From the NCBI GenBank assembly GCA_949746915.1, contig CATKEA010000101.1:1-11625 (forward strand): DNA of 11,625 nt. Reading direction: 5' to 3'. A model generated the notes under the pieces. That model did no database searches, had not been told where the DNA came from, and saw only the letters and a list, made by a program, of their open reading frames with translations. The DNA is from an uncultured Bacilli bacterium. Its GTDB lineage: Bacteria; Bacillota_I; Bacilli_A; RF39; UBA660. The first letter of the stretch is position 1; every line of letters starts with the position of its first letter. A program made the translations under genes and the position numbers. Positions 1 to 6,078 of the stretch are shown here, piece after piece.

Positions 1-30
1 AGTATAAACTAATTTATAAATATGCTACAA
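1..30 (-). promoter_or_regulatory. Possible promoter at the left edge, downstream of the kinase gene
   Basis: Read on the minus strand, TTGTAG (25-30) and TATACT (1-6) are separated by 18 bases, which resembles a weak sigma-A promoter pointing out of the window. The inverted repeat TATAAA-N4-TTTATA (3-8 and 13-18) sits between the two elements. In many Bacillota a gene controlled by a two-component pair lies next to it, so this could drive a target transporter gene left of the window. That is inference. In DNA this AT-rich such motifs arise easily by chance, and no terminator was seen between the kinase stop and this site. Confidence 0.2.
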
Positions 31-69
31 TTAATAAATCTTAACAAAACAATAATACAAAATTTTAGC

Positions 70-1272
70 CTATTTAGCTTTATAAAACTTTATCGTAAAC
101 GTCGTACCTTCCTTTTCCTTACTATCTACTTCTATAACACCATTTTCTCTTTCAATAACATTCTTGGCCATATTAAGACCAATTCCAACGCTCTCTTTAG
201 AACCAGAATTACCTCTATAAAATCTTTCAAAAACATGTCTAATATCCACTTCTGCAATACCTCGTCCATTATCCTTAATAGCAATACTTGTAAATATTGG
301 ATTACTATCAATTGTAACAACTACCATTCCTCCTTCTGGAGTATGTTCATGAGCATTTTTTAATATATTAATAATAGCTTCTCTAGTCCAATTATAATCA
401 CACAATATTTTACAATTATCATTAACTTCTATTTTAAAATCTTGTCCTTTTAACTCATAAGGTATTCTAAGTGGAGCAAAACTATCCTCAACAAGCTTTT
501 TCACTAAAACAGTTTCTTTCTTTAATTTTATTGTACCACTTTCTAATTTTGATAATTTCAAAAGCGAAGTAACCAACCATTCAATTCTCTCAAGCTGCTT
601 TCTATTTCTTTCTAAAAAATCATGTTTTTCTACATCTTCTAACTTACTATTATCAAGTATATCATTAATCATATACATACTAGTAAGCGGAGTCTTTAAT
701 TGATGAGATATATCAGACAATGTTTCTTCTAAATATTTTTTATCTCTCTCAAGATTTTCCTTACTTCTAACTAATTCTATTGCAACTTTACTTATATCAT
801 TTTTAAGTATTGAAAATATTCCTTCATCATAATCTTTAAAACTATTAACACTTCTATTACACAAAATATCTTTTATATATTTACTAACCTCTTGCAATTT
901 AACATAAAACCTTACTAAATATAGAAAATAGACAATTGTAATAACAAAAAGACCAACAAATAAAAATACATAAAAAGATGTAAATATACCCCTAGTATCG
1001 TCAAAATATCCTTGTAAAGAACTTAAATTATTTTTAGTTATACCATACTTTTCAAGATCAAATTTTGTATCATTATTCAAACAACCTATTATTTCTTCCT
1101 CAAGCTCAGGATGTTTCTCTAAAATATTACCAACTATATTAGAAGTAATATTATAACCATAATTATTTACCTGTATTTTAAAAGTAACTGAATAAATAAT
1201 AGCAATAACTATAGAAATAAAAAATACAACTAACAATGTTTTATATAATCCAACAAACTCTTTATTTTTCAT
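70..1272 (-). CDS. Two-component sensor histidine kinase
   Basis: This is a membrane sensor kinase of 400 residues that should autophosphorylate and pass the phosphate to the regulator encoded just upstream. There is a membrane segment at about 11-30, an outer loop of roughly 65 residues, and a second membrane segment at about 98-122. The dimerisation/phosphoacceptor domain follows, with His190 in SDISHQLKTPLTSM. The ATPase domain shows an N box (NILKNAHEHT, 302-311), a G1 box (DNGRGI, 334-339), an F box (FERFYRG, 348-354) and a G2 box (GIGLNMAK, 363-370), so all catalytic motifs are present. The ATG starts one base after the regulator stop (TAG-G-ATG), so the two are almost certainly co-translated. 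The outer loop is longer than in BceS-type kinases, which sense through the membrane with almost no loop; the signal is unknown. It ends in TAG, and no convincing terminator follows before the window edge. Confidence 0.95.
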   Translation of the reverse strand: MKNKEFVGLYKTLLVVFFISIVIAIIYSVTFKIQVNNYGYNITSNIVGNILEKHPELEEEIIGCLNNDTKFDLEKYGITKNNLSSLQGYFDDTRGIFTSFYVFLFVGLFVITIVYFLYLVRFYVKLQEVSKYIKDILCNRSVNSFKDYDEGIFSILKNDISKVAIELVRSKENLERDKKYLEETLSDISHQLKTPLTSMYMINDILDNSKLEDVEKHDFLERNRKQLERIEWLVTSLLKLSKLESGTIKLKKETVLVKKLVEDSFAPLRIPYELKGQDFKIEVNDNCKILCDYNWTREAIINILKNAHEHTPEGGMVVVTIDSNPIFTSIAIKDNGRGIAEVDIRHVFERFYRGNSGSKESVGIGLNMAKNVIERENGVIEVDSKEKEGTTFTIKFYKAK

Positions 1273-1273
1273 C

Positions 1274-1936
1274 CTATATCACAACCTTATATCCAAGTCC
1301 TCTGACAGTCACAATTATCTTAGGATTTTCTGGTTCATCTTCAATTTTTTCTCTAATTCTTTTTATATAAACAGTAAGTGTATTATCATTAACATATTCC
1401 TCATTAACATCCCAAATATCAGCAAGTATTTTATCCCTTGTAAAAACTTGATTTGGATTAAGTGCCAAAATTAAAAGAATTTTATATTCAAGTGCTGTTA
1501 AAAAAACATCACGCCCATTTTTTAAAACCTTAGCACCCCTTATATCTATTGCAATATTAGATATTTTTATAACTTCTGGTGATGTTCTTCTTAATACATT
1601 ACGAATTCTAGAAAGTAATTCTCTTGCTTTAAACGGTTTAGTTATATAATCATCAGCACCCATATCAAGCCCCATAACAACTGATGTCTCTTCATCAACT
1701 GCCGTTAAAAAAATAACACTAACATTAGCTTTCTCTTTTAAATCCTTAAATAAGTCAAACCCATTTCCATCAGGAAGAGACAAATCCAAAAGCACCAAAT
1801 TAAATGAATTATCAATTACATCACGTGCACCAGTACATGTCGCAACTGTCACAACTTCATAACCTTCTTGCTTTAAATAATAAGAAAGTCCCATCGAAAT
1901 TGTACTATCATCTTCAACTATCAATATTTTATTCAT
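1274..1936 (-). CDS. OmpR/PhoB-family response regulator
   Basis: This is a DNA-binding response regulator of 220 residues, partner of the kinase that follows. The receiver domain (1-115) has the acidic pair Asp9/Asp10, phospho-acceptor Asp51 (in LLDLSLPDG), switch Thr78 and Lys100 (ITKPF). A winged-helix DNA-binding domain fills about 125-220 and ends with the typical TVRGLGYK. I start it at the ATG at 1936 and not at the in-frame GTG at 1945, because that GTG is part of the Shine-Dalgarno sequence GGATGTGAT (1941-1949), which differs from GGAGGTGAT at one base and is spaced 4 bases from the ATG. It is first in the operon and is driven by an extended -10 promoter. Its regulon cannot be read from this window. 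Confidence 0.95.
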   Translation of the reverse strand: MNKILIVEDDSTISMGLSYYLKQEGYEVVTVATCTGARDVIDNSFNLVLLDLSLPDGNGFDLFKDLKEKANVSVIFLTAVDEETSVVMGLDMGADDYITKPFKARELLSRIRNVLRRTSPEVIKISNIAIDIRGAKVLKNGRDVFLTALEYKILLILALNPNQVFTRDKILADIWDVNEEYVNDNTLTVYIKRIREKIEDEPENPKIIVTVRGLGYKVVI

Positions 1937-1940
1937 AAAT

Positions 1941-1949
1941 ATCACATCC
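1941..1949 (-). promoter_or_regulatory. Ribosome binding site that decides the response-regulator start
   Basis: GGATGTGAT on the minus strand pairs well with the 16S rRNA tail and lies 4 bases before the ATG at 1936. It contains the upstream in-frame GTG, so that GTG cannot be the start. Confidence 0.7.
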
Positions 1950-1955
1950 AGCTAT

Positions 1956-1964
1956 ATTATAACA
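1956..1964 (-). promoter_or_regulatory. Extended -10 promoter of the two-component operon
   Basis: The minus strand reads TGTTATAAT, a perfect TATAAT (1956-1961) preceded by TGn. No good -35 is found at 16-18 bases, as expected of extended -10 promoters. Transcription would begin near 1949, which gives a leader of about 13 bases that starts essentially at the Shine-Dalgarno sequence. Confidence 0.55.
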
Positions 1965-1997
1965 GATACTAAAATAATTTACATGACTTTTTAGTAA

Positions 1998-2033
1998 TAG
2001 AAAAAAGAAGTACAAAATATATTTGCCTTCTTT
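1998..2033 (-). terminator. Rho-independent terminator after the aminopeptidase gene
   Basis: On the minus strand AAAGAAG pairs with CTTCTTT. The stem then continues through a G-U pair, C-G and three A-U pairs around the loop TATAT, with one bulged base, giving about 12 pairs. A run of T follows directly. It ends the aminopeptidase transcript before the two-component promoter. Confidence 0.8.
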
Positions 2034-2040
2034 AAACGCT

Positions 2041-3147
2041 TTATCTTTCAAAATTAAGTGGCTTTAATTCATCTAAAACAAATTTTCCATCTTTTCTAAT
2101 TAAAACATCATCAAAGTAAATTTCTCCACCACCATAATCACTTCTTTGAATAAGAACCATATCCCAATGAATCATTGAATCATTCCCATTATAACAATCC
2201 TTATAAGCTTGACCTGGTGTAAAATGTAAACTACCTAAAATCTTTTCATCATACAAAATATCACCCATTGGATATAAAATTTTTGGATTAAATCCTAAAG
2301 AGAACTCACCAACATAACGAGCACCTTCATCACTATTAAATATCTCATTTAATTTTTCATTATCCTCATTACATGTAGCCTTAATTATCTTTCCATCTTT
2401 AAATTCCAAACATACATCAGTATATATTTCTCCTTGATAAGGACTAGGAGTATTATAAGTTATCTTCCCATTAACACTTGTCTTAATAGGTGCGCTATAA
2501 AGCTCTCCATCTGGAATATTCTTATCTCCACAACAAGGAATACTCTTCATTCCCTTTATTGAAAACGTTAAATCAGTTCCAGGAGAAACTATCCTAACTT
2601 TATCTGTCTTATCCATTAACTGTTTCAAAGGTTTAATCATATCACTAAGTTTACGATAATCAACTGTCATTACATCAAGCGCATACTTTTTAAACTCAGA
2701 AACAGTCATACGAGCCTTATAACTATCTAACTCAGAAGGATAGTTAAGAAGAACCCACTTTCTTTTATTAATTTTAATATCTTGAGTCTTTTTAAGAGCT
2801 TTACCGAGCTTTTTAGTAAACTCTTTACTTACATTCTTATTTTCATAATCATTAACACGATATTTTATCTGAACAAAAGAATCAAAATTATCAACTTTAA
2901 ATTCTGCGTATTTTTTAGAAAGCTCAACTCTGTCATCATTTGCTGTTTCAAGTAACTTTGTATTTAATATAGGATCAACTATATTTACAAATGGAATCCC
3001 ACCAAGATTAGTTATTTCATCAATTAAATATGAAACAAAATCTCTAGTTTCTAAAGATTCAGTTGCAATAAAAACTTTTTCTCCCTTTTTAACATCAATT
3101 GAATAACTAGCAATTGTCTTAGCTAACTCTTTTAATTTATTATCCAT
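2041..3147 (-). CDS. M29-family metal-dependent aminopeptidase
   Basis: This is a cytoplasmic aminopeptidase of the AmpS/PepS/aminopeptidase T group (peptidase family M29), which uses two metal ions to remove N-terminal residues from peptides. The expected metal ligands can be matched in order: Glu215 (PDGELYSAP), Glu281 (YVGEFSLG), His308 (GSLHFTPG), His327 and Asp329 (MIHWDM). The product is 368 residues, somewhat short of the roughly 410 of the classical members but similar to shorter clostridial-type forms. The frame is open to 3267, but I choose the ATG at 3147: GGAGG lies 9 bases before it, family similarity begins at DNKLKEL, and the extra N-terminus is low-complexity Ile-rich sequence overlapping the divergent gene. 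It is a single-gene unit with its own terminator. A general role in peptide turnover is likely. Confidence 0.93.
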   Translation of the reverse strand: MDNKLKELAKTIASYSIDVKKGEKVFIATESLETRDFVSYLIDEITNLGGIPFVNIVDPILNTKLLETANDDRVELSKKYAEFKVDNFDSFVQIKYRVNDYENKNVSKEFTKKLGKALKKTQDIKINKRKWVLLNYPSELDSYKARMTVSEFKKYALDVMTVDYRKLSDMIKPLKQLMDKTDKVRIVSPGTDLTFSIKGMKSIPCCGDKNIPDGELYSAPIKTSVNGKITYNTPSPYQGEIYTDVCLEFKDGKIIKATCNEDNEKLNEIFNSDEGARYVGEFSLGFNPKILYPMGDILYDEKILGSLHFTPGQAYKDCYNGNDSMIHWDMVLIQRSDYGGGEIYFDDVLIRKDGKFVLDELKPLNFER

Positions 3148-3175
3148 TAACACTTTCCTCCATAACTCATAAAAT
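3147..3175 (+). promoter_or_regulatory. Probable promoter of the Asn/Tyr-rich small protein
   Basis: TTAACA (3147-3152), 17 bases, then TAAAAT (3170-3175): each element is one base from consensus. Transcription would start near 3182, at the Shine-Dalgarno sequence AGGAG (3181-3185), leaving a leader of about 14 bases. It overlaps the start codon and ribosome binding site of the divergent aminopeptidase. An alternative is TTGTCT (3114-3119) with TATTAT (3138-3143), spaced 18. Confidence 0.45.
3157..3161 (-). promoter_or_regulatory. Ribosome binding site fixing the aminopeptidase start
   Basis: GGAGG on the minus strand sits 9 bases before the ATG at 3147. It rules out the longer open frame reaching 3267. 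It lies inside the proposed plus-strand promoter at 3147-3175. Confidence 0.75.
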
Positions 3176-3195
3176 ATCATAGGAGTTGATATTTT

Positions 3196-3432
3196 ATGTA
3201 TTCTTATAATTATAATGTTCCCAATATGAATAGAAATATGCGAAATAGTTATAATTACAACAATCAAGATAGATTTTTTGGAACTGGATTTATAGCACCA
3301 TTACTAATTGGTGGTATAGCTGGATACGCAATTGGAAATAATAATAATCCTAACAACTTCTATCAATATCCAGTTTTCATTCCAAACAATCCTACTTATT
3401 TCAATAATAATTTTATTTACTATCCATTTTAA
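3196..3432 (+). CDS. Small Asn/Tyr-rich protein with a Gly-rich hydrophobic core
   Basis: This 78-residue protein is the only plus-strand gene. AGGAG lies 10 bases before the ATG and a terminator follows the stop directly, so I regard it as real. It has three parts: an Asn/Tyr/Arg-rich head (1-25), a core RFFGTGFIAPLLIGGIAGYA (26-45) rich in Gly and aliphatic residues, and a Pro/Tyr/Asn/Phe-rich tail (48-78). Twenty residues are Asn and eleven Tyr; there is no Cys or Trp. Small proteins of this layout, with a polar Tyr-rich head, glycine-zipper-like core and YPF-type tail, are common in Bacillota and some resemble spore-coat or surface proteins. That assignment is inference. The core could be one membrane span or a self-association segment. 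Confidence 0.8.
   Translation: MYSYNYNVPNMNRNMRNSYNYNNQDRFFGTGFIAPLLIGGIAGYAIGNNNNPNNFYQYPVFIPNNPTYFNNNFIYYPF
3209..3214 (-). promoter_or_regulatory. Possible -10 element of the aminopeptidase promoter
   Basis: A perfect TATAAT on the minus strand would start transcription near 3202, about 55 bases before the ATG at 3147. No good -35 is seen at the right distance, and the site lies within the first codons of the divergent small gene, where TAT/AAT-rich coding sequence could give the match by chance. Confidence 0.35.
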
Positions 3433-3460
3433 AAAGAGAGTACATCTCTTTTTATTTTTT
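3431..3460. terminator. Bidirectional terminator between convergent genes
   Basis: AAAAAGAGA (3431-3439), loop GTACA, TCTCTTTTT (3445-3453) forms a 9-pair stem. The plus strand continues into a T-rich tract, and the minus strand reads the same stem into TTTTT. It overlaps the last bases of both the 78-residue gene (stop 3430-3432) and the zinc-ribbon gene (stop 3452-3454), so it should end both transcripts. Confidence 0.85.
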
Positions 3461-5158
3461 ATCTATCAACGTTCCTCTATAACTAAAATAATAATCATAA
3501 TCTAAAGTAGTTATATAATTATTAGTTAATACATAGCTTGGTATTTTTTCAACTAACATTAACCTATTAGTTATATCATAAATACTATATAAATCTTTAC
3601 TTTTAATAATAAGATAATCACTATCTCTAACTCTTTCAACTTGAACAGTTTCATTTTTAGATAATGTATAAACAACTTTACCATCTTTATTTAATACATA
3701 AGAACTATCTTTATTAGCAGCTAAATAATAAATAATTTGACTAGTTTTTATAAATGTTAAATAACTATACTCTTCTGATATCTTTTTACCACTATCATTA
3801 ATCAAAAAATATGTACTACTATCAAGTCCAACAATACTATTACCATTCTTATCAAAATCACTTGCATATTTATATAACGTATTATTTACTTTTTTACCAT
3901 TTTCATTATAAAATTGATACATATTACTTGTTTCACTACAACCATTAGCCTTAATAGTTTTCAAACGATAAAGACCACTATTACGACCAGTAGAAGCTAG
4001 TGTATAACAGGAAACCTTTTCAACAATTTTATTATCTTTATAAAAATGAACCTCATTATCTTCAGCCTTTATATAACTAGCATCACTATTATAATTAATA
4101 GATTTATCAGTAGTTAAAAATGATTTATATAAATCTCTAGAATACACATAATTTTGTTTATTATCACTACTTTGACAAATCAAATTACCATTAGAAAATG
4201 ACAATTTATCACATTCATCTATTATCGTTTTTAAAATTTTACTTTTATTTATGTATTTATATTCATGTTTTTCCTTAGAATCACCACAAAGATTTAAAAT
4301 AACTTCTTCAGAATTATCATTATTAACACTATTAACACAATAATGATTAGAATCTGAAAACTCTAAAACTTTTTTACTAGTAGTAAGATCAAATAAATAG
4401 TTAACACTATTATAAAATAATGATAAATATCCACTTTTAACACTTACTTTAGGAACACTAGTACCAGTCTTTTTTATTTCTGCAATTTTCTTTCCTTTAT
4501 AGTCTATTACTTTATAAGTACTTTTATTATCTAAAATAGAAAAATAATTACTATTCATAGAAAGAATTGATACATCTTTTAAATCGGCAATTTTTTTATT
4601 ATTTTTATCTACTAAAAAACGTCTATTATCTTTATCAGTAACTTTATATAAGAAACCACGTCTTTCAATTTTTAGATATTTTCCAAAATTTATAAGCATT
4701 TCTCCAGTATCACTAATCAAACCAACTTTTTTAGCATCATCATAGACAATACTTGCATTATCATAAAACTTTCCAGCTGAATAAAAAACTTCATCAAGTA
4801 TCTTTTGACCCTTATCATCATATAAATAATATTTTTTTGAATCTTTCATATCTTGTAAAAAGAAACTATTAGAAAGATATAATTCCTCAAAATCAACTTT
4901 CTCTGTAACTACATAATTCTTAAAAACATACAAAGAAACAAACACAAATAAAACAATAATTGTACATCCAGCTATAATCTTAATTGAAATACTATTTCTT
5001 TTATTTGAACCATAAACTACTTGTTTATCTCTTTTCTTTATTTTGCTTTTAAAATCAAACAATTTTCCTTTAGAAACAGTATCATGCAAGTTATTACCAC
5101 AATACATACATATCTTAGACTCATTACTATTTTCTCTTCCACACTTATTACAAATCAT
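3452..5158 (-). CDS. Membrane-anchored zinc-ribbon protein with WG-like repeat outer domain
   Basis: This 568-residue protein is of unknown function but clear architecture. An N-terminal zinc ribbon has Cys3, Cys6, Cys17 and Cys20. A Lys-rich linker (about 30-56) leads to one membrane segment at about 57-80. The remaining 480 or so residues should lie outside. They hold about ten units of the form hydrophobic strand, turn with Asp/Asn-Gly-Lys, second strand, for example YYLYDDKGQKIL (110-121), VGLISDTGEMLI (145-156), YKVIDYKGKKIA (215-226), YFLINDSGKKIS (450-460) and YVLNKDGKVVYTL (487-499). This resembles WG-type beta repeats and suggests a propeller-like fold, although the protein has no Trp at all. 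The outer part has six Cys (274, 291, 316, 328, 384, 407), which could pair. The start has GGTGA 6 bases upstream. It is a single-gene unit with its own promoter and terminator. A role in envelope sensing or binding is inference. Confidence 0.85.
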   Translation of the reverse strand: MICNKCGRENSNESKICMYCGNNLHDTVSKGKLFDFKSKIKKRDKQVVYGSNKRNSISIKIIAGCTIIVLFVFVSLYVFKNYVVTEKVDFEELYLSNSFFLQDMKDSKKYYLYDDKGQKILDEVFYSAGKFYDNASIVYDDAKKVGLISDTGEMLINFGKYLKIERRGFLYKVTDKDNRRFLVDKNNKKIADLKDVSILSMNSNYFSILDNKSTYKVIDYKGKKIAEIKKTGTSVPKVSVKSGYLSLFYNSVNYLFDLTTSKKVLEFSDSNHYCVNSVNNDNSEEVILNLCGDSKEKHEYKYINKSKILKTIIDECDKLSFSNGNLICQSSDNKQNYVYSRDLYKSFLTTDKSINYNSDASYIKAEDNEVHFYKDNKIVEKVSCYTLASTGRNSGLYRLKTIKANGCSETSNMYQFYNENGKKVNNTLYKYASDFDKNGNSIVGLDSSTYFLINDSGKKISEEYSYLTFIKTSQIIYYLAANKDSSYVLNKDGKVVYTLSKNETVQVERVRDSDYLIIKSKDLYSIYDITNRLMLVEKIPSYVLTNNYITTLDYDYYFSYRGTLIDKK

Positions 5159-5187
5159 AATCTTTCACCATACCCTAGTATAAATAA

Positions 5188-5216
5188 ATTATATCATCTG
5201 AAAAGAAAATTGTCAC
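5188..5216 (-). promoter_or_regulatory. Sigma-A promoter of the zinc-ribbon protein gene
   Basis: On the minus strand GTGACA (5211-5216), 17 bases, TATAAT (5188-5193). The -10 is perfect and the -35 is one base off TTGACA. Transcription would start near 5181, giving a leader of about 22 bases containing GGTGA. A second possible -10, TATACT (5177-5182), has no matching -35. Confidence 0.7.
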
Positions 5217-5225
5217 GTAATTTTC

Positions 5226-5250
5226 CAAAAGAAAAAGGGATACAATCCCT
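5226..5250 (-). terminator. Rho-independent terminator after the small membrane protein gene
   Basis: On the minus strand AGGGAT, loop TGT, ATCCCT (5236-5250), followed by TTTTCTTTT. The stem includes part of the TAG stop codon of the 64-residue gene (5249-5251). It separates this operon from the zinc-ribbon gene promoter. Confidence 0.75.
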
Positions 5251-5443
5251 ATTTACCAATTTTAAGCTTTTTATAATGACGACTTGAACAAATTTCTTTA
5301 TTCCAAGAAGATAAAGAATTATCAGATGAAATATTGTTATCTTTTTCTTCTACATTTCTATCTTTTATTATTTTATAAATAACAAAACCAGATATAGAGG
5401 CAAATGCCGCCGTTATAGCTAGATTCTTAACCATTTTATTCAA
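5249..5443 (-). CDS. Small single-pass membrane protein, unknown function, TTG start
   Basis: This 64-residue protein has one hydrophobic segment (about 7-24, rich in Ala, Ser and Gly), a basic stop at KIIKDR, and a polar, Asn/Ser-rich tail with a basic end. I recognise no family. The start should be TTG at 5443: GAGGAGG (5451-5457) is 7 bases before it, while the next in-frame ATG (5434) would be 16 bases away. Its ribosome binding site is formed by the last Glu codons of the upstream gene, and only two bases separate that gene's stop from this start, so the two are probably translationally coupled. The small-residue face of the membrane segment could support helix packing against another membrane protein. 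Any link to the nearby ATPase is a guess. Confidence 0.72.
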   Translation of the reverse strand: MNKMVKNLAITAAFASISGFVIYKIIKDRNVEEKDNNISSDNSLSSWNKEICSSRHYKKLKIGK

Positions 5444-5445
5444 AG

Positions 5446-6042
5446 CTATTCCTCCTCAAAAATTATATTAATAAATCTTTTACGTCTAAATACATCAACC
5501 AGTGTGATTACCAAAGTTTCATTAGAAAGTGCTAAATTTTCCAACATTATCCTTTTCTTACTTTTAACATCATAACACATTCTAGAATCATCTTTATACA
5601 TCATAAACACAGCATTAACAACCCTTTTATTAACTGGATTTATAGCACCATTAACTAAAACAACTTTTTTTAATTCATCTTTACTTCTTTTCTGATATTC
5701 TCCATAAACTTTCATGTCAAACATCTGATACAATTCTATGTAATGACATTTAAGAAATTCCTCTAAATTAACTTGAATATCAATATTTTTATTCTTAGAA
5801 GCCTTTTGATAAAAATTATCTATACTAAGAATTTTTATCCACTGTCTATATGTAAACTTAGGTAAAAGATAATTTACATAATGATTAATCAAAGCATTCC
5901 ACTCTTCATTTTTCCTTATTCCCTTAAGTGATTTTCCTTTCATACATTCAATCATTTCTAAATTTACATTTTGCATAAGACATTGTTGAAATTTAACAAT
6001 TTTTGCCTCACCAGTAAAATAATATAATATCTTTCTAAACAT
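5446..6042 (-). CDS. Hypothetical protein, 198 residues
   Basis: I do not recognise this protein. The frame is open from a TTG at 6063, but I start it at the ATG at 6042: GGTGAT (6049-6054) is 6 bases upstream, and the putative promoter would start RNA near 6060. The protein has no signal peptide or clear membrane span. The first two-thirds looks helical and mixed in charge (for example WNALINHYVNYLLPKFTYRQW, about 48-68). The last third looks beta-rich, with alternating patterns such as KKVVLVNGAI, VVNAVFMMYKDD, ETLVITLVDVF and RFINIIFEEE. A small binding domain at the C-terminus is possible. It has Cys at 21, 33, 99 and 156 but no metal-binding pattern. It is followed at two bases by the small membrane protein and preceded by the P-type ATPase. 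Confidence 0.8.
   Translation of the reverse strand: MFRKILYYFTGEAKIVKFQQCLMQNVNLEMIECMKGKSLKGIRKNEEWNALINHYVNYLLPKFTYRQWIKILSIDNFYQKASKNKNIDIQVNLEEFLKCHYIELYQMFDMKVYGEYQKRSKDELKKVVLVNGAINPVNKRVVNAVFMMYKDDSRMCYDVKSKKRIMLENLALSNETLVITLVDVFRRKRFINIIFEEE
5451..5457 (-). promoter_or_regulatory. Ribosome binding site encoded by the Glu-Glu tail of the upstream gene
   Basis: GAGGAGG on the minus strand is both the Glu codons ending the 198-residue protein and a near-perfect Shine-Dalgarno sequence 7 bases before the TTG at 5443. It selects TTG over the later ATG. Confidence 0.75.
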
Positions 6043-6065
6043 GACATCATCACCAGCCAGCAAAT

Positions 6066-6074
6066 ATTATAACA
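6066..6074 (-). promoter_or_regulatory. Extended -10 promoter of the unknown gene pair
   Basis: The minus strand reads TGTTATAAT, identical to the element before the two-component operon, with TATAAT at 6066-6071. The -35 region is poor. RNA would start near 6060, about 18 bases before the ATG. It lies just beyond the ATPase stop codon (6079-6081). No terminator is visible between them, so read-through from the ATPase is also possible. Confidence 0.5.
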
Positions 6075-6078
6075 TATT

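Noticed and set aside
1..69. Terminator after the kinase gene
   Set aside because: Only a three- or four-pair stem (AGCT/GGCT) without a following U tract is found, so no terminator is called.
22..363. Plus-strand open frame of 113 codons
   Set aside because: It is antisense to the kinase ATPase domain, has no ribosome binding site, and its Asn/Ser/Phe/Ile-rich product looks like a shadow of AT-rich coding sequence.
1937..1945. GTG start three codons earlier for the response regulator
   Set aside because: The GTG is part of the Shine-Dalgarno sequence itself; the ATG at 1936 begins the standard MNKILIVEDD receiver N-terminus.
3148..3267. Upstream extension of the aminopeptidase frame (40 extra residues)
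   Set aside because: The extension is low-complexity and Ile-rich, is antisense to the small plus-strand gene, and lies before a strong GGAGG that fits the ATG at 3147.
5021..5287. Plus-strand open frame of 88 codons
   Set aside because: It runs antisense through the zinc-ribbon N-terminus, a promoter and a terminator, and has no ribosome binding site.
6043..6063. TTG start giving a 205-residue form of the unknown protein
   Set aside because: It would leave no ribosome binding site and almost coincides with the predicted RNA start; GGTGAT suits the ATG at 6042.
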